Below are positions 38,608 through 47,990 of a DNA stretch of 64,000 nucleotides, piece after piece. The position numbers were made by a program, and so were the translations under genes. Origin of the DNA: Vogesella margarita (GTDB lineage: Bacteria; Pseudomonadota; Gammaproteobacteria; Burkholderiales; Chromobacteriaceae); contig NZ_JAQQLE010000012.1 in NCBI RefSeq assembly GCF_028548475.1, positions 62,001-126,000 on the forward strand. The letters run 5' to 3'. Each line of letters begins with the position of its first letter. Positions within the stretch are counted from its first letter, which is position 1. The notes beneath the pieces are model-generated. The model worked only from the letters and a program-made list of their open reading frames with translations, did no database searches and was not told the origin of the DNA.

Positions 38608-38757
38608 CTACAAGAGGCGGAACAGCCCAATGACGATAAAAATTTTGCCCACCACCAAGAAGTACATGATCAACAAAAGCAGACCATGATCGCCTAACGA
38701 CAATGATCTAATCTCCCGAGCACCATAGGTCAGCGAATACTTCGAAGCCAGGGACAA
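38608..38757 (-). pseudogene. Possible remnant or small gene for a membrane peptide
   Basis: A frame on the minus strand gives about 49 residues after an upstream stop (first possible start TTG at 38757). The C-terminal half is one strong membrane helix (LLLLIMYFLVVGKIFIVIGL). No good ribosome site or family. It may be the 3' end of a gene cut by the insertion, or a real small protein. Confidence 0.3.
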
Positions 38758-38845
38758 GCTATAAATCTATGGTGCCACACCTATAACCACATGAAATAAA
38801 TACAAATATTGCAACTATTGTGTTTTTTACTATTAATATTACCGG

Positions 38846-39712
38846 AAGGGCAAGACCGGTGAAACCGTCACCATCAAGCAGTCGCACGGCGGCTCCGGCA
38901 AGCAGGCGCGTGGTGTGATCGACGGCCTGGAAGCCGACGTCGTGACGCTGGCGCTAGCCTACGACGTCGACGCACTGCACACCGAAGCCAAGCTGATCCC
39001 TGCCAACTGGCAGAAGCGCCTGCCGAACAACGCGTCGCCGTACACCTCCACCATCGTGTTCCTGGTGCGCAAGGGCAATCCGAAAGCAATCAAGGACTGG
39101 AACGACCTGACCAAGCCGGGCGTGGAGGTGGTGACGCCGAACCCGAAAACCTCCGGTGGCGCACGCTGGAACTACCTGGCAGCCTGGGGCTACGCGCTGA
39201 AGCAGCCGGGCGGTAACGATGCCAAGGCCAAGGACTTCGTGAAGAAGATCTACCAGAACGTGAAGGTGCTGGATTCCGGCGCCCGCGGTTCGCTGGTGAG
39301 CTTCACCCAGCGCGGCATCGGTGACGTGCTGCTGTCGTGGGAGAACGAAGCCTACCTCGCCACCAAGGAACTGGGCCCGGACAAGTTTGATATCGTGACC
39401 CCGTCGCTGTCCATCCTGGCCGAACCGCCGGTGAGCGTGGTGGACAAGGTGGTGGACAAGAAGGGCACGCGCAAGGTGGCCGAGGCCTACCTGCAATACC
39501 TGTACAGTCCGCAAGGCCAGGAGCTGGCCGCGGCCAACTACTACCGCCCGCGTGACGCCAAGGTGGCCGCCAAGTACGCCGACAAGTTCAGCCCTGGACA
39601 GTCAAAACCGGTGAAGCTGTTCACCATCGACCAGGTGTTCGGCGGCTGGACAAAAGCCCAGAAGACCCACTTCGCCGATGGAGCGATCTTTGACCAGATC
39701 ATTGCCCGCTGA
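38846..39712 (+). pseudogene. sbp: Sulfate-binding protein gene sbp, 5' end missing
   Basis: 288 codons are homologous to periplasmic sulfate-binding protein ([19 protein letters not shown] onward, then [16 protein letters not shown] and the intact C-terminus). The frame is open back to about 38837, where a TAA occurs; homology seems to begin at the Lys codon at 38846. The signal peptide and roughly the first 60 residues are missing, replaced by AT-rich DNA from the mer side. Not exportable as it stands. It once stood at the head of the sulfate uptake operon that follows (cysTWA). The breakpoint marks the right edge of the inserted region. Confidence 0.85.
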
Positions 39713-40187
39713 GCCTGCTGCCACGCTGAGCACGCTGCTGGTGCTGGCCGACGCCCGCGAGGCGGACGGCCACACCCTGCTGCGGCTCGGGCACCAGCAG
39801 AACGCGCTGCTACTGGCGCGGCCGGCCGAGCTGGACGAATGGCTACACAGCCACGGCAAGAGCGTGCTGCTGCTGGCCGCCGGTGAGCTGTGCCTGCCGG
39901 CACTGACGGTGCTGGCGCGCCATCCGCAACGCACCCTCGGCGCGCTGCTGCTGTCCCCCAGCGGCGATCTGGCCGCCGCCGCGCCGCTGCCCTTCCCCAG
40001 CCTCACCGTCTGCCACCCGCCGCAGGCGCACTGGCCGCGACTGACCAGCACCGTCGCCTTTGCCAGCCGCTGGGGCAGCCGGCTGCACACCCTGCGCGGC
40101 GAAGACGACGCCGCACTCGGCGAGTTGCGCCTGCTGCTGCAACAGCTGCGCCGGCAGGTGGAAGGTTGGCCGCAAGGCAATCTGTAG
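39678..40187 (+). CDS. RBBP9/YdeN-like alpha/beta hydrolase-fold protein, probably degenerate
   Basis: 169 residues, overlapping the end of sbp by 35 bases. The second half ([47 protein letters not shown]) follows the RBBP9-type serine hydrolase pattern. The expected nucleophile elbow (G-x-S-x-G) is not visible; [11 protein letters not shown] stands there instead. Function unknown. Contains a copy of the AAGGTTGGCCGCA word at 40162. Start not certain. Confidence 0.5.
   Translation: MERSLTRSLPAEPAATLSTLLVLADAREADGHTLLRLGHQQNALLLARPAELDEWLHSHGKSVLLLAAGELCLPALTVLARHPQRTLGALLLSPSGDLAAAAPLPFPSLTVCHPPQAHWPRLTSTVAFASRWGSRLHTLRGEDDAALGELRLLLQQLRRQVEGWPQGNL
40162..40174 (+). repeat. Copy of the 13-base word AAGGTTGGCCGCA
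   Basis: Exact copy inside a coding region. See the finding on this word for its distribution. Confidence 0.85.
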
Positions 40188-40361
40188 CCTGCGCGCCGCC
40201 TGGCACCCGACCGCTGGCGCGACCGTTTCCGCCCTCTCCCGATCTGCTTTTCCTGACGACACGCGCGCGGTGGCCGCCACCCGCCGGCGCGGCAGGTTTG
40301 CCCGCTCGCCCTCCATCCTCGCTGCCGGCTTTTTCGCTTGGTGAATAAGCAACGAAGAATT

Positions 40362-40380
40362 CCTTATTTTCGGAATAAGG
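40362..40380. promoter_or_regulatory. Dyad upstream of cysT, candidate CysB site
   Basis: CCTTATT-TTCGG-AATAAGG, with a further GAATAAG just upstream at 40342-40349. It lies 77-95 bases before the cysT start. CysB-activated sulfate genes carry such ATAAG/CTTAT-type sites, and cysB is encoded in the same cluster. The region 40188-40456 has no gene. Confidence 0.5.
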
Positions 40381-40456
40381 CCGTCGGCAATATCCTGTTT
40401 GCAGTTATATAAAAACAGGATGTCGCGATGCCTACTACCCATGACGGAGGTGCTCC

Positions 40457-41296
40457 ATGACCAAAGCGCCGACCTTGCCCCGCGTGTTACCCGGCTTCGG
40501 CCTGTCGCTGGGCTTCACCCTGACCTATCTGTCGCTGGTGGTGCTGATTCCGCTGGCGGCGGTGTTCATCCGCGCCAGCAGCCTGAGCCTGGAAGCGTTC
40601 TGGGACGCAGTGACCGCGCCGCGCGTGCTGGCTTCCTACCAGCTCAGTTTCGGCATGGCACTGCTGGCCGCCGCCATCAATACCGTGTTCGGCCTGCTGC
40701 TGGCGTGGTCGCTGGTGCGTTACCGCTTTCCCGGCAAGAAGCTGGTCGATGCGCTGGTAGACCTGCCGTTCGCGCTGCCCACCGCGGTGGCCGGTATCGC
40801 GCTGACCGCGCTGTACGCGGGCAACGGCTGGCTGGGGCAATACCTGGAGCCGCTGGGCATCAAGGTGGCGTTCGGGCCGCTGGGCGTGCTGGTAGCACTG
40901 GTCTTCATCGGCCTGCCCTTCGTGGTGCGCACGGTGCAGCCGGTGCTGGAAGACCTGGAAACCGAGCTGGAAGAAGCCGCCACCAGCCTTGGCGCGCACC
41001 GCTGGCAGACCTTCCGTCACGTGATCCTGCCGGTGCTGCAACCGGCGCTGATGACCGGCTTCGCGCTGGCCTTTGCCCGTGCGGTCGGCGAGTACGGCTC
41101 GGTGATCTTCATCGCCGGCAACATCCCGATGGTGTCGGAAATCACCCCGCTGATGATCATCAGCAAGCTGGAACAGTACGACTACGCCGGCGCCACCGCC
41201 ATTGCCAGCGTGATGCTGGTGGCGTCTTTCCTGCTGCTGCTGGCCATCAACGGTTTGCAGGCGTGGCAGGCACGCCGTAACGGGAGGAGCGAATAA
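40457..41296 (+). CDS. cysT: Sulfate/thiosulfate ABC transporter permease CysT (CysU)
   Basis: 279 residues, six membrane helices. ABC-permease EAA loop in [20 protein letters not shown]. Forms the membrane channel for sulfate with CysW; energised by CysA. The stop TAA shares one base with the cysW ATG. Starts 8 bases after a GGAG ribosome site. Confidence 0.95.
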   Translation: MTKAPTLPRVLPGFGLSLGFTLTYLSLVVLIPLAAVFIRASSLSLEAFWDAVTAPRVLASYQLSFGMALLAAAINTVFGLLLAWSLVRYRFPGKKLVDALVDLPFALPTAVAGIALTALYAGNGWLGQYLEPLGIKVAFGPLGVLVALVFIGLPFVVRTVQPVLEDLETELEEAATSLGAHRWQTFRHVILPVLQPALMTGFALAFARAVGEYGSVIFIAGNIPMVSEITPLMIISKLEQYDYAGATAIASVMLVASFLLLLAINGLQAWQARRNGRSE

Positions 41297-42177
41297 TGGC
41301 CGCCATCACTGCCAATCTGTATGCCCAGCACGACCGCGCCGCACTGCTGGAAAACCGTCAGGCCACCCGCGAGGCGCGCTGGGTGAAGGTCACCATCCTC
41401 GGCGCCGCACTGACTTTCTTCGCCATCTTCCTGCTGCTGCCGCTGGCGGTGGTGTTTGTCGAGGCGCTGGCCAAGGGCTGGCACACCTATCTCGACGCGC
41501 TGGTGGAGCCGGACGCGCTGTCGGCGGTAACGCTGACGCTGCTGGCGGCGCTGATCTCGGTGCCGCTGAACCTGGTGTTCGGCGTGGCGGCGGCGTGGGC
41601 GATCACCCGCTTCGATTTCCGCGGCAAGCAGCTGTTGATCACGCTGATCGACCTGCCGTTTTCGGTGTCGCCGGTGGTCGCCGGCCTGATCTACGTGCTG
41701 GTATTCAGCAGCCACGGCTGGATCGGCCCCTGGCTGCTGGAACACGACATCAAGGTGATCTTCGCGGTGCCGGGCATCGTGCTGGCCACCGTGTTCGTCA
41801 CCGTGCCCTTTGTCGCCCGTGAGCTGATTCCGCTGTTGCAGGCGCAGGGGCGCGAGGAAGAAGAAGCCGCGGTGGTGCTGGGCGCGCGCGGCTGGCAGGT
41901 GTTCTGGCACGTGACGCTGCCGAACGTGCGCTGGGCACTGCTGTACGGCGTGATCCTCAGCAATGCGCGGGCGATGGGCGAATTCGGCGCGGTGTCGGTG
42001 GTGTCCGGCCATATCCGCGGCGAGACCAACACCCTGCCGCTGCACGTGGAGATTCTCTACAACGAGTACCAGTTCGCCGCTGCCTTCGCCGTGGCCAGCC
42101 TGCTGGCGCTGCTGGCACTGGTGACGCTGGCGGTGAAGAGCTGGATCGAATGGCGCGCCGCGCAGGCGCATGACTGA
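41296..42177 (+). CDS. cysW: Sulfate ABC transporter permease CysW
   Basis: 293 residues, six helices; EAA loop [20 protein letters not shown]. Second permease of the sulfate importer. An N-terminal extension of about 30 residues precedes the first helix. Overlaps cysT by one base. Confidence 0.95.
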   Translation: MAAITANLYAQHDRAALLENRQATREARWVKVTILGAALTFFAIFLLLPLAVVFVEALAKGWHTYLDALVEPDALSAVTLTLLAALISVPLNLVFGVAAAWAITRFDFRGKQLLITLIDLPFSVSPVVAGLIYVLVFSSHGWIGPWLLEHDIKVIFAVPGIVLATVFVTVPFVARELIPLLQAQGREEEEAAVVLGARGWQVFWHVTLPNVRWALLYGVILSNARAMGEFGAVSVVSGHIRGETNTLPLHVEILYNEYQFAAAFAVASLLALLALVTLAVKSWIEWRAAQAHD

Positions 42178-42195
42178 TCGCAACAGGCTGGCCGT

Positions 42196-42208
42196 TGCGG
42201 CCAACCTT
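42196..42208 (-). repeat. Copy of the 13-base word (reverse orientation)
   Basis: TGCGGCCAACCTT, exact, in the gap between cysW and cysA. Confidence 0.85.
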
Positions 42209-42255
42209 GCCCCAATTTGAACGGGCCGCGCATGATGCGGCCACGGAGACACAAG

Positions 42256-43332
42256 ATGAGCATCCAGGTACAGAACATTCACAAGGCTTTCGGCGATTTC
42301 ATTGCGCTGGACAACCTGACGCTGGACTTTCCCAGTGGCGAGCTGGTGGCGCTGCTCGGCCCGTCCGGCTGCGGCAAGACCACGCTGCTGCGCGTCATCG
42401 CCGGGCTGGAGCAGGCCGACAGCGGCCGCGTGCTGCTGGACGGTGACGATGCCTCCGACACCCACGTGCGCGAACGCCAGGTCGGCTTCGTGTTCCAGCA
42501 CTACGCGCTGTTCCGCCACATGACGGTATTCGACAACGTCGCCTTCGGCCTGCGCATGAAGCCGCGCGGCATCCGCCCGTCCGAGGCGGAGATCAAGCGC
42601 AAGGTGCACGAGCTGCTGCAACTGGTGCAGCTGGACTGGCTGGCCGACCGCTTCCCCGCGCAGCTGTCCGGCGGCCAGCGCCAGCGCATCGCCTTGGCCC
42701 GCGCGCTGGCGGTGGAGCCGCGCGTGCTGCTCTTGGACGAGCCGTTCGGCGCGCTGGACGCCAAGGTGCGCAAGGAATTGCGCCGCTGGCTGCGCCGCCT
42801 GCATGACGAGTTGCACATCACCTCCATCTTCGTGACCCACGATCAGGAGGAAGCGCTGGAAGTAGCCGACCGCGTGGTGCTGATGAACCACGGTCGCGTC
42901 GAGCAGATCGGCAGCCCGGCCGAGGTCTACCAGCAGCCGGCGACGCCTTTCGTGTACGGTTTTCTGGGTGCGGCCAACCGCTTCGAGGGGCAAAGCAGTG
43001 CTGGCGGCATCGCCATCGGCAAGGCCACCCTCACCACCGGGCAGCATGTCCAGCACGGCGAGGTGATCGCCTTCGTGCGCCCGCACGAGCTGGACATCGT
43101 GCGCCAGGAGTTCGGTCACGGTATTCCGGCACGCGTCAGCCGCGTGCTGACGCTGGGTGCGCTGACCCGCGTAGAGCTGGAAGGCCGCGACGACGTGGCC
43201 GGCCAGCATTTCGATGTCGAACTGCCCGCCAGCCACCCGCTGGCCGGCAGCCTGATCACCGGCGAACCGGTACGCCTGCAACCGCGCAGCGTGCGCGTGT
43301 TCGCCAACCCCGAAACAGCAGGTGCCGCATGA
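42256..43332 (+). CDS. cysA: Sulfate ABC transporter ATPase CysA
   Basis: 358 residues from the ATG at 42256. Walker [10 protein letters not shown], signature [15 protein letters not shown], Walker [13 protein letters not shown]-loop VTHDQEEA, and a C-terminal TOBE-like domain. Couples ATP hydrolysis to sulfate uptake. ATGA overlap with cysB. Confidence 0.95.
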   Translation: MSIQVQNIHKAFGDFIALDNLTLDFPSGELVALLGPSGCGKTTLLRVIAGLEQADSGRVLLDGDDASDTHVRERQVGFVFQHYALFRHMTVFDNVAFGLRMKPRGIRPSEAEIKRKVHELLQLVQLDWLADRFPAQLSGGQRQRIALARALAVEPRVLLLDEPFGALDAKVRKELRRWLRRLHDELHITSIFVTHDQEEALEVADRVVLMNHGRVEQIGSPAEVYQQPATPFVYGFLGAANRFEGQSSAGGIAIGKATLTTGQHVQHGEVIAFVRPHELDIVRQEFGHGIPARVSRVLTLGALTRVELEGRDDVAGQHFDVELPASHPLAGSLITGEPVRLQPRSVRVFANPETAGAA

Positions 43333-44258
43333 ACTTCCAGCAATTACGCATCATCCGCGAGACGGTAAGACAGAACTTCAACCTGACCGAGGTCGCCAAC
43401 GCGCTGTTCACCTCGCAGTCCGGCGTGTCCAAGCACATCAAGGATCTGGAGGACGAGCTGGGCGTGGAGCTGTTCGTGCGCAAGGGCAAGCGCTTTCTCG
43501 GCCTGACCGACCCCGGCAAGGAGCTGCTGACCATCGTCGAACGCATGCTGCTGGACGCTGGCAACATCAAGCGGCTGGCGGAGCAGTTCAGCCAGCGCGA
43601 CGAAGGCCAGCTCACCATCGCCACCACCCACACCCAGGCGCGCTACGCGCTGCCCAAGGTGGTGACTGCGTTCAAGAAATCCTTCCCCAAGGTGCATCTG
43701 GTGCTGCATCAGGCCAGCCCGGACGAGCTGGTACGGTTGCTGCTGGCCGGCGAGGCCGACATCGGCATCGCCACCGAGGCGGTGGCCGAGGTGCCGGAAC
43801 TGGTGTCCTTCCCCTACTACAGCTGGCACCACGCGGTGATCGCGCCGCCGGCGCACCCGCTGCACCAGCAGCCGCTGACGCTGGAAACGCTGGCCGACTA
43901 CCCGATCGTCACCTACCACCACGGCTTTACCGGCCGCGCGCAGATCGACCGCGCCTTTGCCGATGCGGCACTGGCGCCGGACATCGTGATGGCGGCACTG
44001 GACGCCGACGTGATCAAGACCTATGTCGAGCTGGAGCTGGGTGTGGGCATCATCGCCTCGATGGCGGTGGACCCGCAGCGCGATACGCAGGTCAAGGTGG
44101 TGGAAGGCGCGCCGCTGTTCGGCCACCAGACCACGCGCGTCGCCATCCGCCGCGGCCACTACCTGCGCAGCTACGCCTACCGCTTCATCGAGCTGTGCTC
44201 GGCCGCGCTGGACGAAGACACCGTGCGCCGTGCGCTGTCGCCGGTGGCGCAGGACTAG
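43329..44258 (+). CDS. cysB: LysR-family regulator CysB
   Basis: 309 residues. N-terminal helix-turn-helix ([20 protein letters not shown]) is that of CysB/Cbl, followed by the effector domain ([14 protein letters not shown]). Activates sulfate assimilation genes when sulfide is scarce. Last gene of the operon, so it is co-expressed with its own target genes. Confidence 0.93.
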   Translation: MNFQQLRIIRETVRQNFNLTEVANALFTSQSGVSKHIKDLEDELGVELFVRKGKRFLGLTDPGKELLTIVERMLLDAGNIKRLAEQFSQRDEGQLTIATTHTQARYALPKVVTAFKKSFPKVHLVLHQASPDELVRLLLAGEADIGIATEAVAEVPELVSFPYYSWHHAVIAPPAHPLHQQPLTLETLADYPIVTYHHGFTGRAQIDRAFADAALAPDIVMAALDADVIKTYVELELGVGIIASMAVDPQRDTQVKVVEGAPLFGHQTTRVAIRRGHYLRSYAYRFIELCSAALDEDTVRRALSPVAQD

Positions 44259-44283
44259 CGACCGCCCGTACCCCGCGCCCAAA

Positions 44284-44321
44284 ACAATGCGGCCAACCTT
44301 TCTCAAGGTTGGCCGCATTGT
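44284..44321. terminator. 17-bp hairpin made of two inverted AAGGTTGGCCGCA words
   Basis: ACAATGCGGCCAACCTT, loop TCTC, then its perfect complement. Lies between the convergent cysB and chemoreceptor genes, so it acts as a two-way terminator, though without a T-tract. Built from the dispersed 13-base word. Confidence 0.85.
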
Positions 44322-44344
44322 CATTGCCGGGCGAAAGCCGCGGT

Positions 44345-46330
44345 TCAGGCTTGCGAGGTGTGCTTGAAGCGGTCTACCTGCGCCACCAGTTCGGTCGCGG
44401 TCTGGTTCAGTTGTGCCGACAGCGTCGCTGCCTCGTCGACGATCAACGCATTGTCTTCGGCCAGCGAGGCGATGCGGCTGATATTGACGGCGACTTCATT
44501 GCTGGCCGCGGCCTGCTGCTGCATCGCGGCGGCGGTATCCTGGCTCTTGGCCGCGGTCTGGTTGGCCTCGTCGTGAATGCCGTCGAGATCCTGCAAGGTG
44601 GCCTGCACCAGGTCGAGGCCGCTTTCCATGCGCGTGCGCGCGGTGCGCATCTGGCCGGCGGCGTTGGCGGTCTCGTTGGTGATCACCTCGATCAGCTGGG
44701 TGATTTCCACGGTTTCCTTGCCGGTGCGTTCCGCCAGCTTGCGCACCTCATCGGCGACCACGGCAAAGCCGCGGCCCATCTCCCCGGCGCGGGCGGCTTC
44801 GATCGCCGCGTTCAGCGCCAGCAGGTTGGTCTGGTCGGCGATGTCGCGGATCGCGGTGATGATCTGGCGGATGCTCTGCGACTTGTCGGCCAGGCTGACG
44901 ATCACCTCGCCGGCACTGTCCAGCGAACCGGCGGTGTGCTGCATCGCCTGGGTGGTTTCCTGCATCCGTTCGCGGCCGGCGTTGACGCCTTGCTGCATCT
45001 GTTGCGCCACGGTCAGGTTGTCGTGGGTGTTGTCGCGCACCGAGGCGATGCCGACGGTCATTTCCTCGACCGCCGCCGCGATCTGGGTCGACGATTCGCT
45101 TTGTGCTTCCGCGGCGGAGGCGGCGCGGGCCGACACCGTCTGCAGCGCCTCGGCGGCGCTCATCAGGCTGTGGGCATTGCTCTTCACCACCTTCAGGGTG
45201 CCGGCAAAGGCATCGACCAGCTCGTCGAAGGCACGGCCCATGCGCGCGATCTCGTCGTCGCCTTCCAGTCTCGCGCGTGGTGCAAGGTCGAGATTGTGGC
45301 TCATGCTGGTCATCATCTGTTCCAGGTGCATCACCGGCTTGCGGATGCTGCGGTACACCGCCAGGCCGCCGATCAGCAGCAGCAGCGACAGCAGCAGGGT
45401 GCCACCGAGGGTGATCATCAGGCTCTGCCAGGCTTCGTCGATATTCCGTGCCACCACGTCATCCAGCTGCTGCAGCAGCTTTTCCTGCGCAGTTTTCAGC
45501 TGGGCGATCTGCGCCGAGGTGGCGGCAAACCATTGTTCCGGCGTCACGCTCGGCGGTGTGCCCGGCTCCGCGCCGTAGATGCTGGCACGCAGCTGTTTCA
45601 GGGTGGCGGCGGCATCGGATTGCAGGAAGGGCTGCAGCGACTGTGCCAGTTCCGGCGGGACCAGCAGCAGCAGCTGCCCGGCGCAGCCGTCCTGGCGTGC
45701 CTGCAGGCCGATGGCCTGGCCGAGGCTGGCCTGGGTCAGACCGCCAGCGGCCAGTGCGCCGTTGACGAAGCCGCGCTCGCGACCGGCGTATTCCTTGGTG
45801 CACAGCAGGTTGGACAAGGCGGTGCTGAAGCGGATGACGTCACCCTCGTCGGACGCGGTGGCGAGGCTGGAAACCAGCGCGATCTGCGCCTCGATCTGCT
45901 GGCTGTAGGCGGCAAAGGCGGCCGGTGCCGCCAGGCTGCGGCCGTCAATGGCACCGCGCTGCCCCAGCAGGCCGCGCACACCACCGGCCACGGTCATGAC
46001 TCGCTGCTTGACTTCGTCCTCCGGCAGGGTCGTGGCGGTACTTTCCAGCGCCTGCAGCGCGGCGTCGGCCTTGGCGCGTGCCTCGGTCAGCGTGGCTGGC
46101 AATGCGCCCTGCCCGTTCAGGTAGCCGTTGCTCAGGCCGCGCTCGGCCTGCAGCGTGTCCACCAGCGTCGAGGCCAGCGTCGATACCGAGACCAGGTGTT
46201 TGGCCTGCTGCATGTCGCCGAGGAAGCTGTAGCGCTGCAGCGACAGCGTCGAGGCCAGGAAGAAGGTCATCAGACCGAACGGCAGGACTAGCAGGATCAG
46301 CTTGTGACCAATACTGAGGCGGGAAAGCAT
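44345..46330 (-). CDS. NIT-domain methyl-accepting chemotaxis protein
   Basis: 661 residues from the ATG at 46330. Membrane helix ([19 protein letters not shown]), a periplasmic domain with [12 protein letters not shown] and [15 protein letters not shown] typical of the NIT (nitrate/nitrite-sensing) domain, a second helix ([20 protein letters not shown]), HAMP, and the receptor tip [20 protein letters not shown]. Probably directs taxis to nitrate/nitrite; it is next to narGHJI. The ligand is inferred from domain and context. Confidence 0.88.
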   Translation of the reverse strand: MLSRLSIGHKLILLVLPFGLMTFFLASTLSLQRYSFLGDMQQAKHLVSVSTLASTLVDTLQAERGLSNGYLNGQGALPATLTEARAKADAALQALESTATTLPEDEVKQRVMTVAGGVRGLLGQRGAIDGRSLAAPAAFAAYSQQIEAQIALVSSLATASDEGDVIRFSTALSNLLCTKEYAGRERGFVNGALAAGGLTQASLGQAIGLQARQDGCAGQLLLLVPPELAQSLQPFLQSDAAATLKQLRASIYGAEPGTPPSVTPEQWFAATSAQIAQLKTAQEKLLQQLDDVVARNIDEAWQSLMITLGGTLLLSLLLLIGGLAVYRSIRKPVMHLEQMMTSMSHNLDLAPRARLEGDDEIARMGRAFDELVDAFAGTLKVVKSNAHSLMSAAEALQTVSARAASAAEAQSESSTQIAAAVEEMTVGIASVRDNTHDNLTVAQQMQQGVNAGRERMQETTQAMQHTAGSLDSAGEVIVSLADKSQSIRQIITAIRDIADQTNLLALNAAIEAARAGEMGRGFAVVADEVRKLAERTGKETVEITQLIEVITNETANAAGQMRTARTRMESGLDLVQATLQDLDGIHDEANQTAAKSQDTAAAMQQQAAASNEVAVNISRIASLAEDNALIVDEAATLSAQLNQTATELVAQVDRFKHTSQA

Positions 46331-46532
46331 GGCGTGGACTCCGGTGGGTAGAGAAATCTTGTCAGGCGTGTTCAAAAACCGTTGCGATCGGTCATGTTTT
46401 ATTTTGTATAAGCACCAAGCATAGTGCATCGACGATTGATTGTGCAGTCAACATGCTGCACTGCAACCTCAGGATCGGCTCGATTCGCCGCCAGTATTGC
46501 AGTGCGTCGCAACAGCCGCGTTGATTAAGCAC

Positions 46533-46566
46533 AAAAAAGGCCTGATTGGGAAATCAGGCCTTTTTT
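46533..46566 (-). terminator. Intrinsic terminator of narGHJI
   Basis: 15-bp stem AAAAAAGGCCTGATT with a 4-base loop, followed on the minus strand by a run of T. It lies 16 bases after narI. The A-run on the other side makes it usable in both directions. Confidence 0.93.
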
Positions 46567-46581
46567 CAACAACCATGCTTG

Positions 46582-47268
46582 TTAATGACGCGGCCGAACC
46601 AGCTGCCAGCTGCGGCCGAGGTAGCTCACCGCACCAAAACCGCTCCACACGTGCACCAAACGGGTGAACGGGAAGATCACGAACAGGCTCATGCCCATGA
46701 ACAGGTGCGCCTTGAACACCGGCGAAGCCGCCACGATGAACTGCGCCGCGTCGCCACGGAAGGTAACGACGTGCTGTGCCCAGGTCATCAGTAGCACCAT
46801 TTCGTGACCGTCCAGATGCTGCGCGGACACGACGATGGTGGACAGACCCAGGAGCAGCGTGGCCAGGATCCACAGCAGCACCAGCTTGTCGCGCCAGGTG
46901 GTGTTGGCAGACAGGCGGTCGTTGGAGAAGCGGCGATGCAAGAGCAGCAGCACGCCGATCAGGCACAGCGTACCCATGATGCCGCCGGCGGTCATCGCGA
47001 ACACCTGCTTGAAGCTGTGCGTCACGCCCAGCGCGTCCCACACTGCCACCGGCGTCAAGAGACCGACGGCGTGGCCGAAGAACAGGCCGATGATGCCGAT
47101 GTGGAACAGGATGTTACCCAGGCGCAGGCTGCCGCGATGCAGCATCTGACTGGATTCGCTCTTCCAGCTGTATTGCTCGCGCTCGAAGCGCGCCAGGCTG
47201 CCCAGGATGAAGATCGCCAGGGCGATGTACGGGTAGATCCCGAATACGAATTGATGCAAGTAGTCCAT
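46582..47268 (-). CDS. narI: Respiratory nitrate reductase gamma subunit NarI
   Basis: 228 residues, five membrane helices (start MDYLHQFVFGIYPYIALAIF). Binds two b-type haems; His ligands are in GLFFGHAVGLLTP and MTWAQHVVTF. Passes electrons from quinol to NarH. Last gene of the operon. Confidence 0.96.
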   Translation of the reverse strand: MDYLHQFVFGIYPYIALAIFILGSLARFEREQYSWKSESSQMLHRGSLRLGNILFHIGIIGLFFGHAVGLLTPVAVWDALGVTHSFKQVFAMTAGGIMGTLCLIGVLLLLHRRFSNDRLSANTTWRDKLVLLWILATLLLGLSTIVVSAQHLDGHEMVLLMTWAQHVVTFRGDAAQFIVAASPVFKAHLFMGMSLFVIFPFTRLVHVWSGFGAVSYLGRSWQLVRPRH

Positions 47269-47325
47269 GTCTTTCTCCTTGCGGCCAACGGGCGGGCGCC
47301 AGCGCCCACCCGGACCGTCAGCGGA

Positions 47326-47988
47326 TTAATGGCAGGCGGTCGGGCCGCTACCCTTGGGATAGAAATTGACCGGAGCGATCTGCGGCAGAGTCGGCTTCAG
47401 CAGCGGTTCCACGCCGTCGATGCCGGGGCCGAAGGTCTCCAGCGCCTCGTCCATGTCGCGGATCGGCGGCACGGACAGGGGCTCCGGTGCCACCGGCGAC
47501 AGCCAGACCAGCGCCTGCAGCACGCCGGCGTAGTCGCTACCGCTGTCGGCCAGCTTGCCGGCCACGTGCGCCAGCACGTGCACCGCATCCCCCAGCAGAC
47601 GATTGGCCTCCTCCGCCTCGCACAGCGACAGGAACTCAAGGAACAGCGGCACGTAGTCCGGCAGCTCTTCGCTGACCGGCTCGAAACCGTGTGCCTTGTA
47701 TTCCTCGATCAGGTCCACCATGGCCTGACCGCGGGCGCGGTCCTCACCGTGGATGTGCTCGAACAGGTGCAGCGAGTGCGACGGACTGCGGTCGAACACC
47801 TGCACGTAGTCCTGCTGCAGCTCGATCAGCTCGCCTGCGGCCAACCTTTGCAGCAGCGGCTCCACGCCACGGGCCACTTGCTCGTCGCCGGCCAGAACCT
47901 CGCGGATTTCCGGCAGCGCGTCGATCAGCTCCTGCTGCGGGTAGCCCAGCAGGGCTGCCAGTGCGCGATAGATCATCGGGTTGTACAT
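47326..47988 (-). CDS. narJ: Nitrate reductase assembly chaperone NarJ
   Basis: 220 residues from the ATG at 47988 (AGGAG 7 bases upstream; a GTG at 47994 is too close to it). TorD-like helical fold with FDRSPSHSLHLFEHIHGEDR. Needed for cofactor insertion into NarG, not part of the final enzyme. Confidence 0.95.
   Translation of the reverse strand: MYNPMIYRALAALLGYPQQELIDALPEIREVLAGDEQVARGVEPLLQRLAAGELIELQQDYVQVFDRSPSHSLHLFEHIHGEDRARGQAMVDLIEEYKAHGFEPVSEELPDYVPLFLEFLSLCEAEEANRLLGDAVHVLAHVAGKLADSGSDYAGVLQALVWLSPVAPEPLSVPPIRDMDEALETFGPGIDGVEPLLKPTLPQIAPVNFYPKGSGPTACH
47836..47848 (-). repeat. Copy of the 13-base word inside narJ
   Basis: TGCGGCCAACCTT, exact copy in coding sequence. Confidence 0.85.
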
Positions 47989-47990
47989 GA

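Noticed and set aside
41182..43281. 699-residue open frame on the minus strand
   Set aside because: Antisense shadow of cysT, cysW and cysA, with no start context or family motifs.
43322..46291. 989-residue open frame on the plus strand
   Set aside because: It is an out-of-frame shadow of cysB and the reverse of the chemoreceptor gene.
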